Below are positions 23,948 through 35,989 of a stretch of 64,000 nt of DNA, piece after piece (the stretch's first letter is position 1; each line of letters opens with the position of its first letter). The notes below the pieces were generated by a model that saw only the letters and a program-made list of their open reading frames with translations, did not search any database and was not told the origin of the DNA. Source of the stretch: Tenrec ecaudatus (lineage: Eukaryota > Chordata > Mammalia > Afrosoricida > Tenrecidae); NCBI RefSeq assembly GCF_050624435.1, contig NC_134546.1, positions 12,051,001-12,115,000 of the forward strand. The letters run 5' to 3'. The position numbers were made by a program, and so were the translations under genes.

Positions 23948-25300
23948 TCCCTCTCATATATTAAACTCTAAAGCAGAAACTGCTTCATTCCGACCCCTCC
24001 ACCCCAGGCCCGGATGGCCTGTCTAAAAGGTAGCATGCCGGATCTGCTTGAGAGCACGGGAACTAGATTTCAGGGCTTCAAGAAGCAGTGTTCTCAGACA
24101 CAGTTCACTGATCTGCCACAGGGTGCACCAAATTCTCATCTGGTCATATTTTAAATTAGCATGCCAAGATGTTTTTGAAAACCACAAAACCAAAACCGTG
24201 TTTTCTGCAGAGACCCTGAGGACATTTTCCTCTGTGTATGCAAAGAGAAGGACCTACAAGGCCCGTCCTGTGACTGAGTGACAGGTGGTCAAAACTGCCT
24301 GGGTTGTGGGTATGGCTTGTATTGGGTCCCTGCCACCCTCACTCCACAAGTAATGTATGTGTGGATCTCTTGGCCCTTGCCACCTGGATCCAGATGGAAT
24401 TGTGTGTGGAAATACAGATTTTCTTTTGAATGTTAATGGAGTCATGCCATTTGCAGAGCAGCAGGTCTCCTTTTAGATGGCCTTTCTGGATATGGTTTTG
24501 TAATGCCTATGGAATGATTGCACAGGTCTGTGCAAATAAGGTGTGTAACACTCTTGCTAGGATTGGCTGGGATATGCACATACGGTAATTGTGACTCACC
24601 TAGGGGACTGGTCAGTTTTGCCATCCTACTAGGTTTATAAAGAGTCAATGCCAGAGGTTGCCGGAGGACCTCACTTAGGAGTGAGGCATATCCTTTGGAC
24701 CTGGAGTCCCTAAGCTGAGAACTTCCTAGACTCACGAAACATGGGAAAGCTGTGACACTGCAGGCAACAGCAGTAACAGCAGCAGCATGGGACAAGGTGG
24801 CAGTGGCATGGGATTGGCAGGAAGCTGCAATAGGCTTGCTTCCTGATGGTGCAGCGGTGCCTCTAAGTTTTGACCATGAGCTAAAGAACTGTAACTCTTG
24901 TCTGGGAAAACGTGAGTCTAGATCCAAGCAGGGTCTGGCATCAGAGGCCTGCCCACAGGCATGGTTGAGAAGAAGCTATCCTGATCGAAGAACTCGATTC
25001 TGAGTTGTTCCTGTTACGGCCAACCACCTATTTCCCTAATAAACCCCTTGTATGACCCCAGTATGGTCAGTGATTTCTGAGTGGCCACCTAGCAGAAGAG
25101 CAGAAAGGGCTACGGGATGGACAGCTGGTGTCAGCATCGGTAAAAACGTTAGCAAGTGAAGCTATGTCTGACCCCAGCCTTATAGGAACCAGCTATAATT
25201 CCCCCTACACCACCTCACCTTTGACGTTCTCCTGAAGTTAGACAAGGTCCCATGCCAAAATTTTACACCAGTGTGGAGTGAATCCTAAACCTAATCATGT
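23948..25300. other. No gene; possible unclassified LTR in right part
   Basis: An AATAAA lies near 25040 in 'cctattt', 'ccctaataaaccccttgtat', followed by 'gtggccacctagcagaagag'. This looks like an LTR polyadenylation region but I could not define its borders. Nothing recognised in 23948-24400. Confidence 0.3.
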
Positions 25301-25314
25301 CTGAGTCATCAACT

Positions 25315-25440
25315 AACCAACCAACCAACCAACCAACCAACCAACCAACCAACCAACCAACCCAACAAACCCAACCAACCAACCAACCAACCAACCAACC
25401 AACCAACCAACCAATCAACCAACCAACACAACAAACCAAA
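25315..25440 (+). repeat. (CCAA)n microsatellite at a SINE tail
   Basis: About 28 units with a few interruptions. It lies directly against the tail of an antisense SINE whose own tail is CCAAACCC-like, so it probably grew from that tail. It reads as Asn-Gln-Pro-Thr repeats on one strand and Val-Gly-Trp-Leu on the other; both are artefacts. Confidence 0.95.
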
Positions 25441-25625
25441 CCCACTACTGTCCAGTCGATGCTAACTCCTAGTGACCCTGTAGGACAGGGTAGAACTGTC
25501 CCTGTGAGTTTCTGAGACTGTCATTCTTCACAGGAGTAGAAAGCCTGGTCTTTGGGTGGTTTCAAACTACTGATCTTGCAGATGGCAGCCCAATGGGTAA
25601 CTACTATGCTATCAAGGCTACGAAC
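25441..25625 (-). mobile_element. AfroSINE-like element, antisense
   Basis: 'cagtcgatgctaactcctag', 'ggacagggtagaactgtccc', 'tttctgagactgtcattctt', then 'aaactactgatcttgcagat' to the head at 'tgctatcaaggct'. Confidence 0.9.
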
Positions 25626-28255
25626 CAATAACCAACCAGCCAAGGAACCAGCCCCACACTCCCAGCCCCACCGCAGCCACAGAGACTCTCACATGGGAAG
25701 ACATATGCCACCTGTGGATCGTCCTCAAGCCATGGAACGGCCAGGAACCTAGGAAAGCCCGAGGCTATGGACGAGGAAGCAATCGCCATGGCCAAGACCA
25801 GGATTTGGATTTTTCCACCTCTAGAGTGAGAACACACATTTCTGTTCTTTAAAGGCCCCTTTCCCCTCTTCCACCTCCCCCAGTCCCCGTGAGACACCTG
25901 TGTTACAGCCGCTCTGGGGAACTCAGGCCATTGTACATCACGGTTTCTGTCTCCCCAGATGCCTCAGGGTGGTGTTCTCAGAAACAAATGCGCACACATA
26001 GCCCAGGAGTCTCCTCCTTTGACCCCCAGGGTGGGGTGGGGGTGGGGCCAGGGGCCAGGCCCTACGGATCCTCGGGTAGTTCTAACCCACTCTGTGAAAT
26101 ATGACATGAACTCTCTGTTCAGAGAGACTTCCAGAAGTTGATGCTCAATGTGAAAAACCAACATTTTAGAGTTCCCAAACTCTCAAAACTCTGGGGCAGT
26201 TAAAAAAAATTAATAACCATTCTGATATCATTGACTATTTTTCTTTTTTTTTCTTCTTTTTTCAGAATGATCTATTTTATTAGATCTTTTTTCTTTTTCA
26301 GTCCCAGGGTATCTAGGCTTCTCCCTGAAGTTGTTGCTGCAGCCCCAAGTGTGTGAGAGGGAAAGGTAAGCAGGAAGGAGGGGCCGAGGTCAGTGTCGTG
26401 AAATGATGTCCCCCAGATAATCCACATTGCTCTCCTCCCCATGGTGAGCTCCCGAGGGCAGGTCCCTGTCTACATCTTGGACGTAAGGATTGAACCGGCT
26501 CATTGGAAAACAACAACAACAAACCAAACCAAACCAGGCTTTGGTCTGCTCGCGGCGTAGAGTAGAAGCGCTCATTCGGGTTCTCATGGCTTCCTAGCAG
26601 AACGTCCAGCCCTCCTGCTCCGGTGACACTGGGTGTGTGCCCAAAGCCAACTCTCATCCTGTCGGCCAGGGGTTGAGTGCTTACCCCTTCGCTCTGCCTA
26701 GGGACTCTTGGAGCTGGCGCAAGGAGCAAGAAGGCTGCTCTGTCAACTTCCGCCCAGTTCATAACAGTTTTTTTTTTAAGTTTATTCAATGGATCAAGGA
26801 GCGAGTGAATGAGTTGGTGAAGGGGTCTCTGGGTTTCTCCATCTTTTCAACAGCGGAAAGTTCTTAGGGGTGACCACAGGCAACCAGAGCTCGACCAGAG
26901 CTCAGCTTTTCTCCATCCCTGGGCTGGCTGTCCCAGGCCTTCTCCTGATTAAAACTGGCTCTCCCAGGGGCTCATCCCCGACCGTGGCCCACAGTATATA
27001 CTGGCCGATGGCTGATCTCCCCAAAGCTCATGCGCTTCTGAAGCCTCAACCGAGGTAGGAACTGGAAGGGGTGCCTTTGTTAAAGGCGTTTTCAGGTGCA
27101 ATTGGGTTGGGAGGGCTTCGCAGAGGGCGCCCTTTCCAGGGCCCCAGCTGCCCTGAGCACTTCATGGGCTTGCCCTGTAATCTTTGCCCCACCCGCCTCG
27201 CCCCGCTGTCAGGAGGATGAATTGGGGTGATGGATGGAGGTGCACTTTGAGAAGTTAAAAGCTCCTCACCAATGTGAGCTGTTATTGTTATTAATCCATT
27301 GCCATTAGAGTGGCAACGTCTCTGGAAAGGAGTCCTCGCTCAGAGGAAGGGGTGGGGGATTCTTTCACTAGTTTCTGGTTCCTAAAACAACACGCCCCCC
27401 CACCCCCCACCTGCTCCCCCCACCGTGGACACCGTGAGGGAACAGGATGAAAAGGTGTTCTTAAAACCAAAATAAACCAGGGCTCCCGCATCCCACTGCA
27501 GCCTCTCCGGAGCCTCTCAAAACGACCCACTGGTGTTCGTGTTGTCAGGTTCTCTCCAGATAGCCCCCATCTCCCTCTGTTCCCACTTCTCCATCTCTTA
27601 CCTCGCCCCCCCCCCCAATCTTCCATTATTTTAGAACAAGTCTCAGCTTGGAACAGGAAAGGCACGTCGGTGCTGTGCATATTTGGCTTGGCTGCGCCAG
27701 GGGAGAGGGCTGAGGGCTTGCTTCTGCATGAAGAGGAGAGGGGGCAAGCTGGGGAAATCTGGGCAACAGGGTGGAGACAAGGCCCAGGCCTGGCCCTGAG
27801 CTTGTGCTGTGTTTCTTGCACCTCAGCCCTCTGGGTGGATGGGGGTTGGGAGGGATGAAGGATGGGGTGGGAGCCAAGGCAAAATGGCAGGTTAGAGGCA
27901 GTCTTGGGATTAGGATTCATAGGGCTGGTCAGATTTCTTTAAACACAGACCAATTGCTGGAGAATAAATCATGACCAGGCATGTGGCAAGCGGGGGGAGT
28001 TGTTTATGGGTACTTTGTTGTCCTATAGGGAGCTAGCTGGTTCCCCCCCCCATCTTTTGAAGTGGAAGGGGGACTCTGCCCCCATTCTCTCATCACTAGT
28101 TGCTTTCATCCTGGATTTGGGGGTGGGTGGGGTGGCTTGGACATGTTGGAGTATTGAATCGAGACCATGGCTTGGACAGGATTTTGGGGACTAGTTTGGA
28201 CAGCACAGGAGGAACCCTGAGCTGGGGGCTGGATTCCCATCCTCTGTTCTCATTG
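25626..28255. other. GC-rich, repeat-poor stretch without recognised gene
   Basis: Long C- and G-runs occur (for example near 27390-27420 and 27605). A short CAA/CCAAA run lies near 26505-26537. Antisense frames of 158 and 209 codons exist (26313-26789, 27291-27920) but resemble no family I know. It could contain regulatory DNA; I see no decisive motif. Confidence 0.35.
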
Positions 28256-28258
28256 ACT

Positions 28259-28455
28259 GGAGAGCCCTAGGGGCTCAGCTGCTGACCAAAAGGTGGGCAC
28301 TGCCAACCACTGCCCCACCAGCAAAATAAAGATGTGGCAGTCTGCTGCCCTAAAGATCCTCAGCCTTGGTAATGCTATGGGGAGTTCTTCTCTAGCCCAT
28401 AGATGTGATGAGTCAGAAACCTCTTGAAGGTCATGGGCTTGGTTTTGGTTTTGGC
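28259..28455 (+). mobile_element. AfroSINE-like element
   Basis: From 'agagccctaggggctcagct' through 'agatgtggcagtctgctgcc' and 'tcagccttggtaatgctatg' to the tail 'ggcttggttttggttttgg'. Confidence 0.85.
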
Positions 28456-28659
28456 TCTCTACCACAGCTGGCAAATTTGGCCATGCTGTTTCCTTGGCAG
28501 CAGCCCAGGCTGGGAAGGGTCTAACAGAAAAGGCCTGGGAGAGGTGGGCAAACTAGAAAACGTGTCTTTTTTTCTCTGCGCGTCCAAGAGGAATGATTTC
28601 CTGTACTTTAGAAACTTCAATGCAAACACTAAACATGTTCAACGAATGAGAATGTTTCG

Positions 28660-28771
28660 GGGCTTGAGTCCTTCCAGAAGTGCCAAGGAAGGGAGACCTG
28701 ATAATCCACTTCTGAAAACACAAGCCACCGAAGACCCTATGGAGCACAGTTACACAGTAACCGATATGGGG
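28660..28771 (+). mobile_element. SINE, second subfamily, 3' end missing
   Basis: 'cttgagtccttccagaagtg', 'gggagacctgataatccact', 'tctgaaaacacaagccaccg' and 'ccctatggagcacagttaca' belong to the subfamily with the AAGAAAGGCCTGG-type middle. It stops where the LTR at 28774 begins. Confidence 0.75.
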
Positions 28772-28773
28772 TC

Positions 28774-29283
28774 TGTGTCAGTCTGGGGACCTTAGAGAAA
28801 CAAATCCACAGAAACTCATGAATAAGAGAGAGTTTCATATACAGGTTAAGTGCGCATCAAGAAAACATCCCAACCCAGTGCTGCCCAAGCCCACAAGTCC
28901 AACATTAACCCATATGTCTGACACCAATCCACAAAGTCCTCCTCCATCTCACAAAACATGCACCATGAAGCTGACTGCAGGAGGAAAGCCAAATCAGTGG
29001 ACATGTAAGCATCTCAGCACTGGGAGGGGTCTCCACACGGCTGCTCCAGCAACCAGGGCTGCATCAGGGTAGGTCCATGAGCTTCTCATTGGGGATGTCT
29101 TGCAGGAGGTAAGCATTGCCAGCTGAAGCAGGGCACTGGCTAAGACAGCTGCGCCCTGTCCGACCATCACAAAGCAAGAGACCTGAGAACTAGAAAGGCG
29201 AGGCTCACTGAGCCATTTATCCCTTTGCCCTTCACTTAATCCCACATGTGTTTATCAGCCAGGTCGGCACAATAAACTAACTA
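28774..29283 (-). mobile_element. Solo LTR, MaLR-like, antisense
   Basis: It starts with the reversed LTR end 'tgtgtcagtctggggacctt' followed by 'agagaaacaaatcc'. It finishes with 'catgtgtttatcagccaggt' and 'cggcacaataaactaactac'. No internal retroviral sequence is present. The far end differs from the family at 39834, so it is another subfamily. Confidence 0.75.
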
Positions 29284-29289
29284 CCTCAG

Positions 29290-29440
29290 GGTCCAAACCC
29301 AATTCACTGCCATTGAGTCAATTCCAACTCACAGTGACCCTACAGGACAGGCAGAACTGCGCCCTCTGGCATTCTGAGACTGTAACTGTTCATGGGAGTG
29401 GAATGCCTCATCTTTCTCCCGTGAAGTGGCTGGAATTTCA
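29290..29440 (-). mobile_element. AfroSINE-like element, head missing
   Basis: 'tgccattgagtcaattccaa', 'acaggacaggcagaactgcg', 'tctgagactgtaactgttca' and 'catctttctcccgtgaagtg'. Truncated after that. Confidence 0.85.
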
Positions 29441-29554
29441 GGTAACCAAATGCCCACCCTTGATGTGTTATAAACAGGGCTCTAGATATTAATAAAGCAA
29501 AGAGGAAGTCTGGCATCCAGGAGGAGATGGGATTGGAACGAGTCCTGAAGAAGG

Positions 29555-29690
29555 GGCCGTGGCAGTGCCTGGGTAACACTCTCCACTGCTGACGGTAAGA
29601 TCTGTTGTTGGAACCTTCCAGTCACTTCGCAGGAGACAGAGTCTTTCTCTTTCAGAGTGGCTGGTGACCTTGCACTCCACAGATGCTACC
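29555..29690 (+). mobile_element. Degenerate SINE fragment
   Basis: 'gtgcctgggtaacactctcc' with 'actgctgacggtaagatctg' and 'tcgcaggagacagagtcttt' resembles the SINE head and middle. Weak. Confidence 0.4.
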
Positions 29691-29801
29691 TCGGCTGGCC
29701 ACCAGGGCCAGGCATCGTCCCTGCTGGGCTTCAGTCAGAGATCGCCACCCTCTTTATCTGACGAAGCTTTCGGCACAACTACAGACCCACCAGAGTGTGA
29801 C

Positions 29802-30261
29802 TGTGTCAGGCCAGGTGGATGAGAGAAACAAATCCGGAGACACTCATAACAGAGAGTTTTGTATCAAAGGGAATGTCTGTTAAGAAAACATCCTGACCCA
29901 GTCCAGATCAAGTCCATAAGTCCGATATTAGCCCTTCTGTCTGATACCAGTCTATAAATTCCTCTTCGGACTCACGCAGCACACGAAATGATGCTGAATG
30001 CGGGAAGATCCCAGGCCAGTGAGCGGAAAGGCTTGTGGATCCAGTGTCGGTGGAAGCATCTCCAGGGCTCTGGCTGCCATGTGGCTTGTCAACAGGAAGG
30101 TGAATCAGAGATTGTGTGTCCTGCCTCCAGGGAGGAAGACAGCAGTTCCCAGAATCCCCAGAAGGTCATGCCTACACAGAGGCCTCATTGGCTATGACCT
30201 GATTGACAGGCTGGAGTCCATCCCTTCGCTCAAGTTGACAGGAGATTATGTAATTTTCACA
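29802..30261 (-). mobile_element. Solo LTR, MaLR-like, antisense
   Basis: Same family as 39834-40330 in reverse: 'tggatgagagaaacaaatcc', 'gataccagtctataaattcc', 'tgtggatccagtgtcggtgg', 'gcctcattggctatgacctg' and the terminus 'gattatgtaattttcaca'. Slightly short (460 bp). Flanking 5-mers GTGAC and ATGTT do not match. Confidence 0.85.
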
Positions 30262-30518
30262 ATGTTCCTGCCTGAAACATCGTGGAGGACAGGCGCATGG
30301 GATGCTTTGCCATTCCTGCCTGAAATCTCTGTGACTTTTATGAGTTGGCTAGAACAGGTAAGATGGTGCTATGACCACACAGAGAGCAGGAGGAGGTCAT
30401 GGGCATGAGACAGAGTCCTATGAAATTCTTTCAGGTAAGGGGCGGTGGATCATCATGCTTGGTTGGTGGCCATGCAGATAGGTGAGTTAATCTGTATTTT
30501 ATGGTTCTGTAGGTGCTT

Positions 30519-30745
30519 CCGAGGAGCCTTGGTGGCTTAGGGGGTTACACAGTAGGCTTCTAATGGCAGTGCCAGCAGTTCAAAATCACCAGCTGCTCCC
30601 AGGGAAACAGATGTGTCTTTCTGCCCCCATAACAAGTTCCAGTCTCAGAAACTCACAGGGGCAGTTGTGCCCTGTTCTGTAGGGTCTCTATGAACTAGAA
30701 TTGACTTGATGGCAGTGAATTTGCCTTGTTTGTTTGCTTTTTGGT
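30519..30745 (+). mobile_element. AfroSINE-like element, full length
   Basis: 'gaggagccttggtggcttag' to 'ctagaattgacttgatggca', with a TTTG-rich tail. Confidence 0.9.
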
Positions 30746-31104
30746 GGGTGCATCAAGATGAAGCAATGCTAGTGCACAGAGTATCCAGGACCTGTGACAC
30801 CTGCTAAGCAGAATTTACTTTTTGGTGGTGTCATTGAGGACAGGTATGGCAGGTATCACCTGTGATTTTTTTTCTTTCCCCACAGTTGCCCCAATTCTCC
30901 AATACTTTTAGATGAAGAACCAGTTGAAGAAATGACACTGTGGTGCCTGTAGGAATGGTTTTACCAGTGTTCGGTGCTTCTTGGTCAGCATCACATAGCT
31001 TTGCCCCCCAGCTGGTACAGCTTTCTTCAGAGGGCAGCGGGTGCCACCTCAGTCTGGAGGTGACCAGTCGCAAATGACTGACTGCGTGGGTATAAGAAAC
31101 ACCT

Positions 31105-31230
31105 GGCTGTTTTCAACTGCTGTGGAATGGACCCCCGACACATGGCCACCCCATACAATGGAATGAAACTGCTGTGTCCTACATTGGCTGCAGATTGGAC
31201 TGTCGTCACCCACAGGGTTTTCATGGCTGG
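31105..31230 (-). mobile_element. Degenerate SINE/RTE-tail fragment
   Basis: 'gctgtggaatggacccccga' and 'cacatggccaccccatacaa', then 'acagggttttcatggctggt', follow the order of the antisense common tail. Confidence 0.45.
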
Positions 31231-32190
31231 TTTGTCAGAAGAAGCTCCCTAGTTCTTCCTAGCCCATCTTGGTCAGGAAGCTCTGCGGAGATGTATTTAG
31301 TATTGGAGAGGTACACAAGCTCCCACCGACTGAGCAGGGCCTGTATGTGAGGTACATCGGCTGGTAATCAAAGCCAAGTTGTCCACTTGGAAAGCCAGAG
31401 TTCTAGTGCTGAGCCACAAATGCCCTCAGAGCCAGTTGCCACTGGATGTGAGGGGGGTGGTTCTGGCTGTTGCATCTGTCACCCCATTGGTCACCTGGGT
31501 TGATTTAGCTGATCTGGCCTCCTGGGCAGGTTTCCTTCCCCCCACCCCCCAGTATTCCAGGTGCGCCCCACCAAAGGCTGTTTGCTTGGTTGAAGAAGAC
31601 AATCTTCTCCACGTGGAACAAAGAAAGGTGAAGGGAATAAAATAGGCAAGGAATCAATTAGTTCCAAGGCCCAAATGTGCAATGAACTCTAGTCTCTGTG
31701 ACCCTAAGACCAGAAGAACTAGCTGGTGCTAGACTGCCATCAATCCTTCTGGAAAGGGAGACAGTAGGACGTCCTAGATACAGCAGGAGAAAACTGTGGC
31801 ATACAACTCACGATCATGAAAAAGACTAGGTTTACTAGTCTGATAACCACCAAGGTCATGACCCTTTGATGTCCTTCAAGCCTGGGATTGAATTCACTTC
31901 CAGGGCTCACCTTGCAGCCCAATGATAGGCCTGTGAGTTGAACATTAGCACCTGGGAGGTATGGACTCACTAGAATAATCAAGCACCCAAGGTCAATCAG
32001 CAGCATTTGCCCAGGGAGAAAGGTTACAAGGCAGGAAGGGACGGGAAAGAAGGAGGTAGAGGTAATGGTAAACACAGGGAGCAAGTGGGAAGACGGCTGG
32101 CATATTGTGAGGACTGCAATCAATGCCGCACAACAAAATGTGTATGAGCTGTTGAATGGAAAGCCAGTTTGCAAACTTTCACCCAAATCA
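31231..32190. other. No gene recognised
   Basis: The frames at 31379-31645 (+) and 31740-32213 (-) show no domain. Nothing further supported. Confidence 0.35.
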
Positions 32191-32192
32191 CA

Positions 32193-32214
32193 AAGACACA
32201 CACACACACACACA
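32193..32214 (+). repeat. (AC)n microsatellite
   Basis: About 10 AC units followed by an AGA-rich run. Confidence 0.9.
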
Positions 32215-32235
32215 GAAAGAGAGAGTGAGAGAGGG

Positions 32236-32290
32236 ATCAGTTGTCATCAAGTAGATTCTGACTCATGGGGATTCCTAGGCCAATGAAAGC
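32236..32290 (-). mobile_element. SINE tail fragment
   Basis: 'cagttgtcatcaagtagatt' followed by 'ctgactcatgggga' matches the antisense tail only. Confidence 0.5.
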
Positions 32291-32837
32291 TCCAGACCTC
32301 CCCGTGGTATCCGGCTGCTGCGGAGACACTGTGTGCAAAAGCACCTGTGCTTGGCTCTGTCCCTGTCATGCCCGGCCTGCTTCCCCTACTCCCTTCCTAG
32401 TGTCTCCTGAGAGCACCTCATTGAACTCTGACTGGCAAGTGGCCTGCAGCTCAGGGTCTGCATCGGGTGCACCTGTGTTAAGGTGGGGTAGCAGAGGCGT
32501 GAGGTGGTGGTGGTGAGAAGGGTGTTGATCGTGTGTAATGGCAGCCCTGATTAAAACAAAGCAGCTGTACTGAGTCAAAGTGGAGAGGGAGAGAGAGCGA
32601 GAGCGTGATTGGATGCTCTATTTACCCAGAAGGCTTGACCATGAGACCTGGCCCCGGAGGAGGATTAGAGCGACTCAGCGGGCAGGGATCCATGTGTGTG
32701 GTTCAGGTGAAAGCCCAGCTGCGGAAGAACAGTGTATCTTCTCAGTTCCCGAGACAAGGACGTTGACGTCACCCCTGGGCAGTCTTGACAGCCTCCCTGA
32801 CATAAGAGGTTTGCAGTGCAGGATGATCCCAACCAGG

Positions 32838-33030
32838 AGGCCCTGGTTGGTGCAAAGGGTTAAGTCCTCCGCTGCTGACAGAAAGGTTGGAGGTTTGAGT
32901 TCCCCAGCGGTGACTTGTAAGAAAGGCCTGGGGATCGCCTTCTGAAAATTCAGCCAATGAAGCCCCTGTGGAGCGAACTTGGTTCTATTGTGACTCGTGG
33001 GTTGCCAGCAGGTGGGGGTTGACCCACTGG
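32838..33030 (+). mobile_element. SINE, second subfamily
   Basis: 'aggccctggttggtgcaaag', 'ctgctgacagaaaggttgga', 'aagaaaggcctggggatcgc', 'tgaagcccctgtggagcgaa' and 'tattgtgactcgtgggtt'. Confidence 0.8.
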
Positions 33031-33129
33031 TTGGGTTTCGTTGGATCCCTGATTCTCCTATCGCCTCAGACACCAGGCTGAAGGGCTCTGCACTCTGAGA
33101 GGAAGCTCATTTTTCCTTCATGATATCCC

Positions 33130-33330
33130 CGACCAAACTTGCTGCCATCGGGTTGCTTGCAACGCAGACCATCCCTAGCCGTCTGAGCACAGCTGCCCTC
33201 GGGTTTCTGAGCCTGTCGCTCTTGACGGGAGCAGAGAGCCTCCTTCTTCTCCCGAGGAGCAGCTGGTTTTTTTCAAACCGCGAACCTTGCCGTTGGCAGC
33301 CCAACGCCGAACCCACTACACCCGAGGGCA
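33130..33330 (-). mobile_element. AfroSINE-like element, antisense
   Basis: 'cttgctgccatcgggttgct', 'gtttctgagcctgtcgctct', 'tcttctcccgaggagcagct' and 'aaccttgccgttggcagccc' up to the head 'ctacacccgaggg'. CpG sites are unusually well kept. Confidence 0.88.
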
Positions 33331-35010
33331 CGGGGAATCATATTTGACTGCCTTTCGCGGTGGACACCTGTGAGCGTGCCTCCTCGGTATGAGATCAAAT
33401 AAAACAAGCAGACGTTGGATTCCAGCCATCTTAAGTCTTCGATGCAAAACGGACGTGCCTTGGTTCGAGTATGATGTTGCCTTCTCTGGCGGCGGCTCGT
33501 CTCACCATCCTGCAACTATCAGGTGAGTCAGAGCGGGCGCCCCCCCACCCCACCCCCCTTGACACACCCCCCACTGACACCCACCCCCACTGACCGCTGA
33601 TTAGCCTTCCTGTTGGGACAGCTATCTTGCGCTGCCATCTCCTATCAGGGAATAAATGGCGACTTGGTGACCTGCGTGAGAGACCCAACTCACTGGAGAC
33701 ACGGCAGACGGCCGCCTGGTGCTTGTTGAATTAAGTGTGACTACAGTAATTAGCAGCACGCTCCGAGCACGGGATAGAAGAGATTCAGGGCAGAGCATAG
33801 TCATCATCCAGATTGACCTCGGCGAGAGAAGCGGGAGATTGTTGGGGGCTGGAGCCTGGAGGGTTGGGAAAGGTCAGGATGAAGAAGGTCAATGGTGGAA
33901 ACCAATTTGACATCCAGAGCCTGTAATGGGATGTAGCCAGATGGGGTGCGGGGTTGAGTGGGCTGCAGAACTGGAAGGGATCCCTTATGCAGAAGCTGGG
34001 TGACAAGTCTGCCACTGTGGAGAGGGCCCTAGGGAGGAGAGGAGTTAAACTCTTGCCCGCTTTGCCCCCAGTATGTGCTTCAGGGAACACAAGCAAGGAG
34101 GAGGAGACACGGTGTTAAAATAGAACCGGAGCACAGATTGAAATGATACGTGATTGCTAGCAGTTGCACAATTTATGGGGAAAATGTGCACGCAGGTCTT
34201 TTAGGAAGTGTAAATAAAACAAGGATTTATGGAGGGGGAGGGAAACGGGTGCTTTATACACCCAGCTTCTATATCAACAAATGTTACCCTCCAGGTACAA
34301 ACTTTTTTTTTGGAAATGTTCTGAGCTTGTATTAGTTACACCCATTTATTTTTGGCTTAATCTGCGCGCCCTCTGGAACTTGGCAAGCACGGAGTGGGAG
34401 GGCCAACAGTGGGTCTTGCTGCAGGAGTTTCTATGACTGTGAGTGCCTGGCGTTTGCACAGGTTTAGGCAACACGTGTTTGTTGTGAAAACTTAGTCTTG
34501 AAAAGTGAAGCCTCCGTCTGCTAACCTTCAACCCGACACACTGTCTGATGTTGGTGTTTTAAACGCGTTCAGGACAACTGAGATTTCAAGACAGTCTGAG
34601 GTGGAGGGTGAACTGATGGGAATCCCCTCGCCCCACCCCCCCCTTCCTGAAACACACGCTCACCTCCTCCAAGGGGGCACATCTTTGCTTAGGAAAGTGA
34701 ACCGTTCCCTGGAGCCCAATGAGAAGAGCTTCCGCTCCTGGGGCCGTCCAAGGGACTTGGCATTGAATCCAAAGCCCCAAGAGAGGCAAGGACTTGGTAG
34801 ATTGCTGTTTTCCTGTGGCATGTTTGGCAATGGGGAACTTGGGGTTGGTCTTCAGGTGGGCTCTGGTCCTCTAGAGCCTGGAGAGTAGAGAATGGGCTGT
34901 GGAATCCCAGTAAAGTAACCACTGGGATTGGGAAGCTGAGGAGGTTTGCTTGTGAATTCAGGACAAGCACCATCGGCATGTAGTAAAATTGTCATGCCTC
35001 TTATGGCCAT
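33331..35010. other. No gene recognised
   Basis: A C-rich run lies near 33541-33590 and a T-run near 34304. There is no exon signature. It may be unique intronic or intergenic sequence. Confidence 0.35.
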
Positions 35011-35013
35011 TGG

Positions 35014-35150
35014 AGCTCCTGGATGGTGGAAACCATTCAGCATCCTTGATCTTGACTGCTCTCTGAAATGGTGGACATTCCAAGCTACTCAGACTCGTTG
35101 GAAGAAAGGACTGGCTATCTACCTTGGGAAAAAAAAATCAGCAATGCTCT
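35014..35150 (+). mobile_element. SINE, second subfamily, truncated
   Basis: 'gagctcctggatggtggaaa', 'aagaaaggactggctatcta', 'aaaaaaaatcagcaatg'. The 3' third is lost. Confidence 0.65.
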
Positions 35151-35224
35151 GCGTTCTGCTGTCTTGCATCTCTTTCCCACACCTCCAGGGCCCTCTTATT
35201 TTCCTGACCTCTATCAACATAGGA

Positions 35225-35975
35225 TACTGATATCTAAAAGAGGAGGGCTTAGACCAGCCTGTGTGGCCATGAGGTGTTCACGGGATCCCAAACAGACAAT
35301 CATATTGATGCAAATGAGGGGGATATGGAGCAGAGACCCAAAGCCCATCTGTAGGCAATTGGACATCCCCTCACAGAAGGGTCACAAGGAAGCGATGAGT
35401 CTGCCAGGGTGCAGTATAGCACCAATGAAACACACAACATTCTCTAATTGTTTACCTGTCTCCCCTCCCCCCTCCCCCACAAACCCCCCTCCTCACACTG
35501 TCATGACCCTGGTTCTACCTTCCAAATTTGGCTAGACCAGAGCATGTATACTGGTACAGATAAGAGTTCTTGACACACAAAATCCAGGACAGATAAAGTC
35601 CTCAGGAACAAATGGGAATAGCGATATCATGAGGGTAATGGGAAGGTGGGGGTAGAAAGTGGGAACCGATGGCAATTATCAACTTATTACTGCGCCCTGC
35701 CCCAGAGGGATGAACAACAGAAACATGGGTGAAGGGAGACACAGACAGTGTAAGATATGAAAATAATAATAATGTAAAATTTATCAAGGAGTCACCAGGG
35801 TGAGAAAGTGGGAAGGGAGGGGAAAAAGAGGAGCTGATATCAAGGGCTGAAGTAGAAAGAAAATGTTTTGTAAATGATGATGGCACCATACGTACAAATG
35901 TGCTCCATACAATGGATGTATGGATTGTTATAAGAGCCGTAAGAGCCCCCAGTAAAATGATTTATTAAAAAAATA
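35225..35975 (+). mobile_element. 5'-truncated L1 3' end, sense
   Basis: 'ccagcctgtgtggccatgag', 'aaagcccatctgtaggcaat', 'aatttggctagaccagagca', then 'gaagggagacacagacagtg' to 'agtaaaatgatttattaaaa'. Moderately diverged from the 5640-12509 copy. Confidence 0.9.
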
Positions 35976-35989
35976 AAAACAAAAAAGAG

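Noticed and set aside
24400-25300. A gene end indicated by AATAAA near 25040
   Set aside because: No coding exon precedes it; an LTR-type polyadenylation signal is more likely, and even that is unproven.
25263-25515. Asn-Gln-Pro-Thr and Val-Gly-Trp-Leu repeat proteins on opposite strands
   Set aside because: Both are translations of the CCAA microsatellite and the SINE beside it.
26313-26789. 158-codon antisense frame in GC-rich DNA
   Set aside because: No family resemblance, no splice or promoter context, and part of it reads through a CAA/CCAAA repeat.
27291-27920. 209-codon antisense frame
   Set aside because: Composition is Pro/Ser/Arg-rich as expected of GC-rich chance frames; overlapping frames exist on both strands and no domain is visible.
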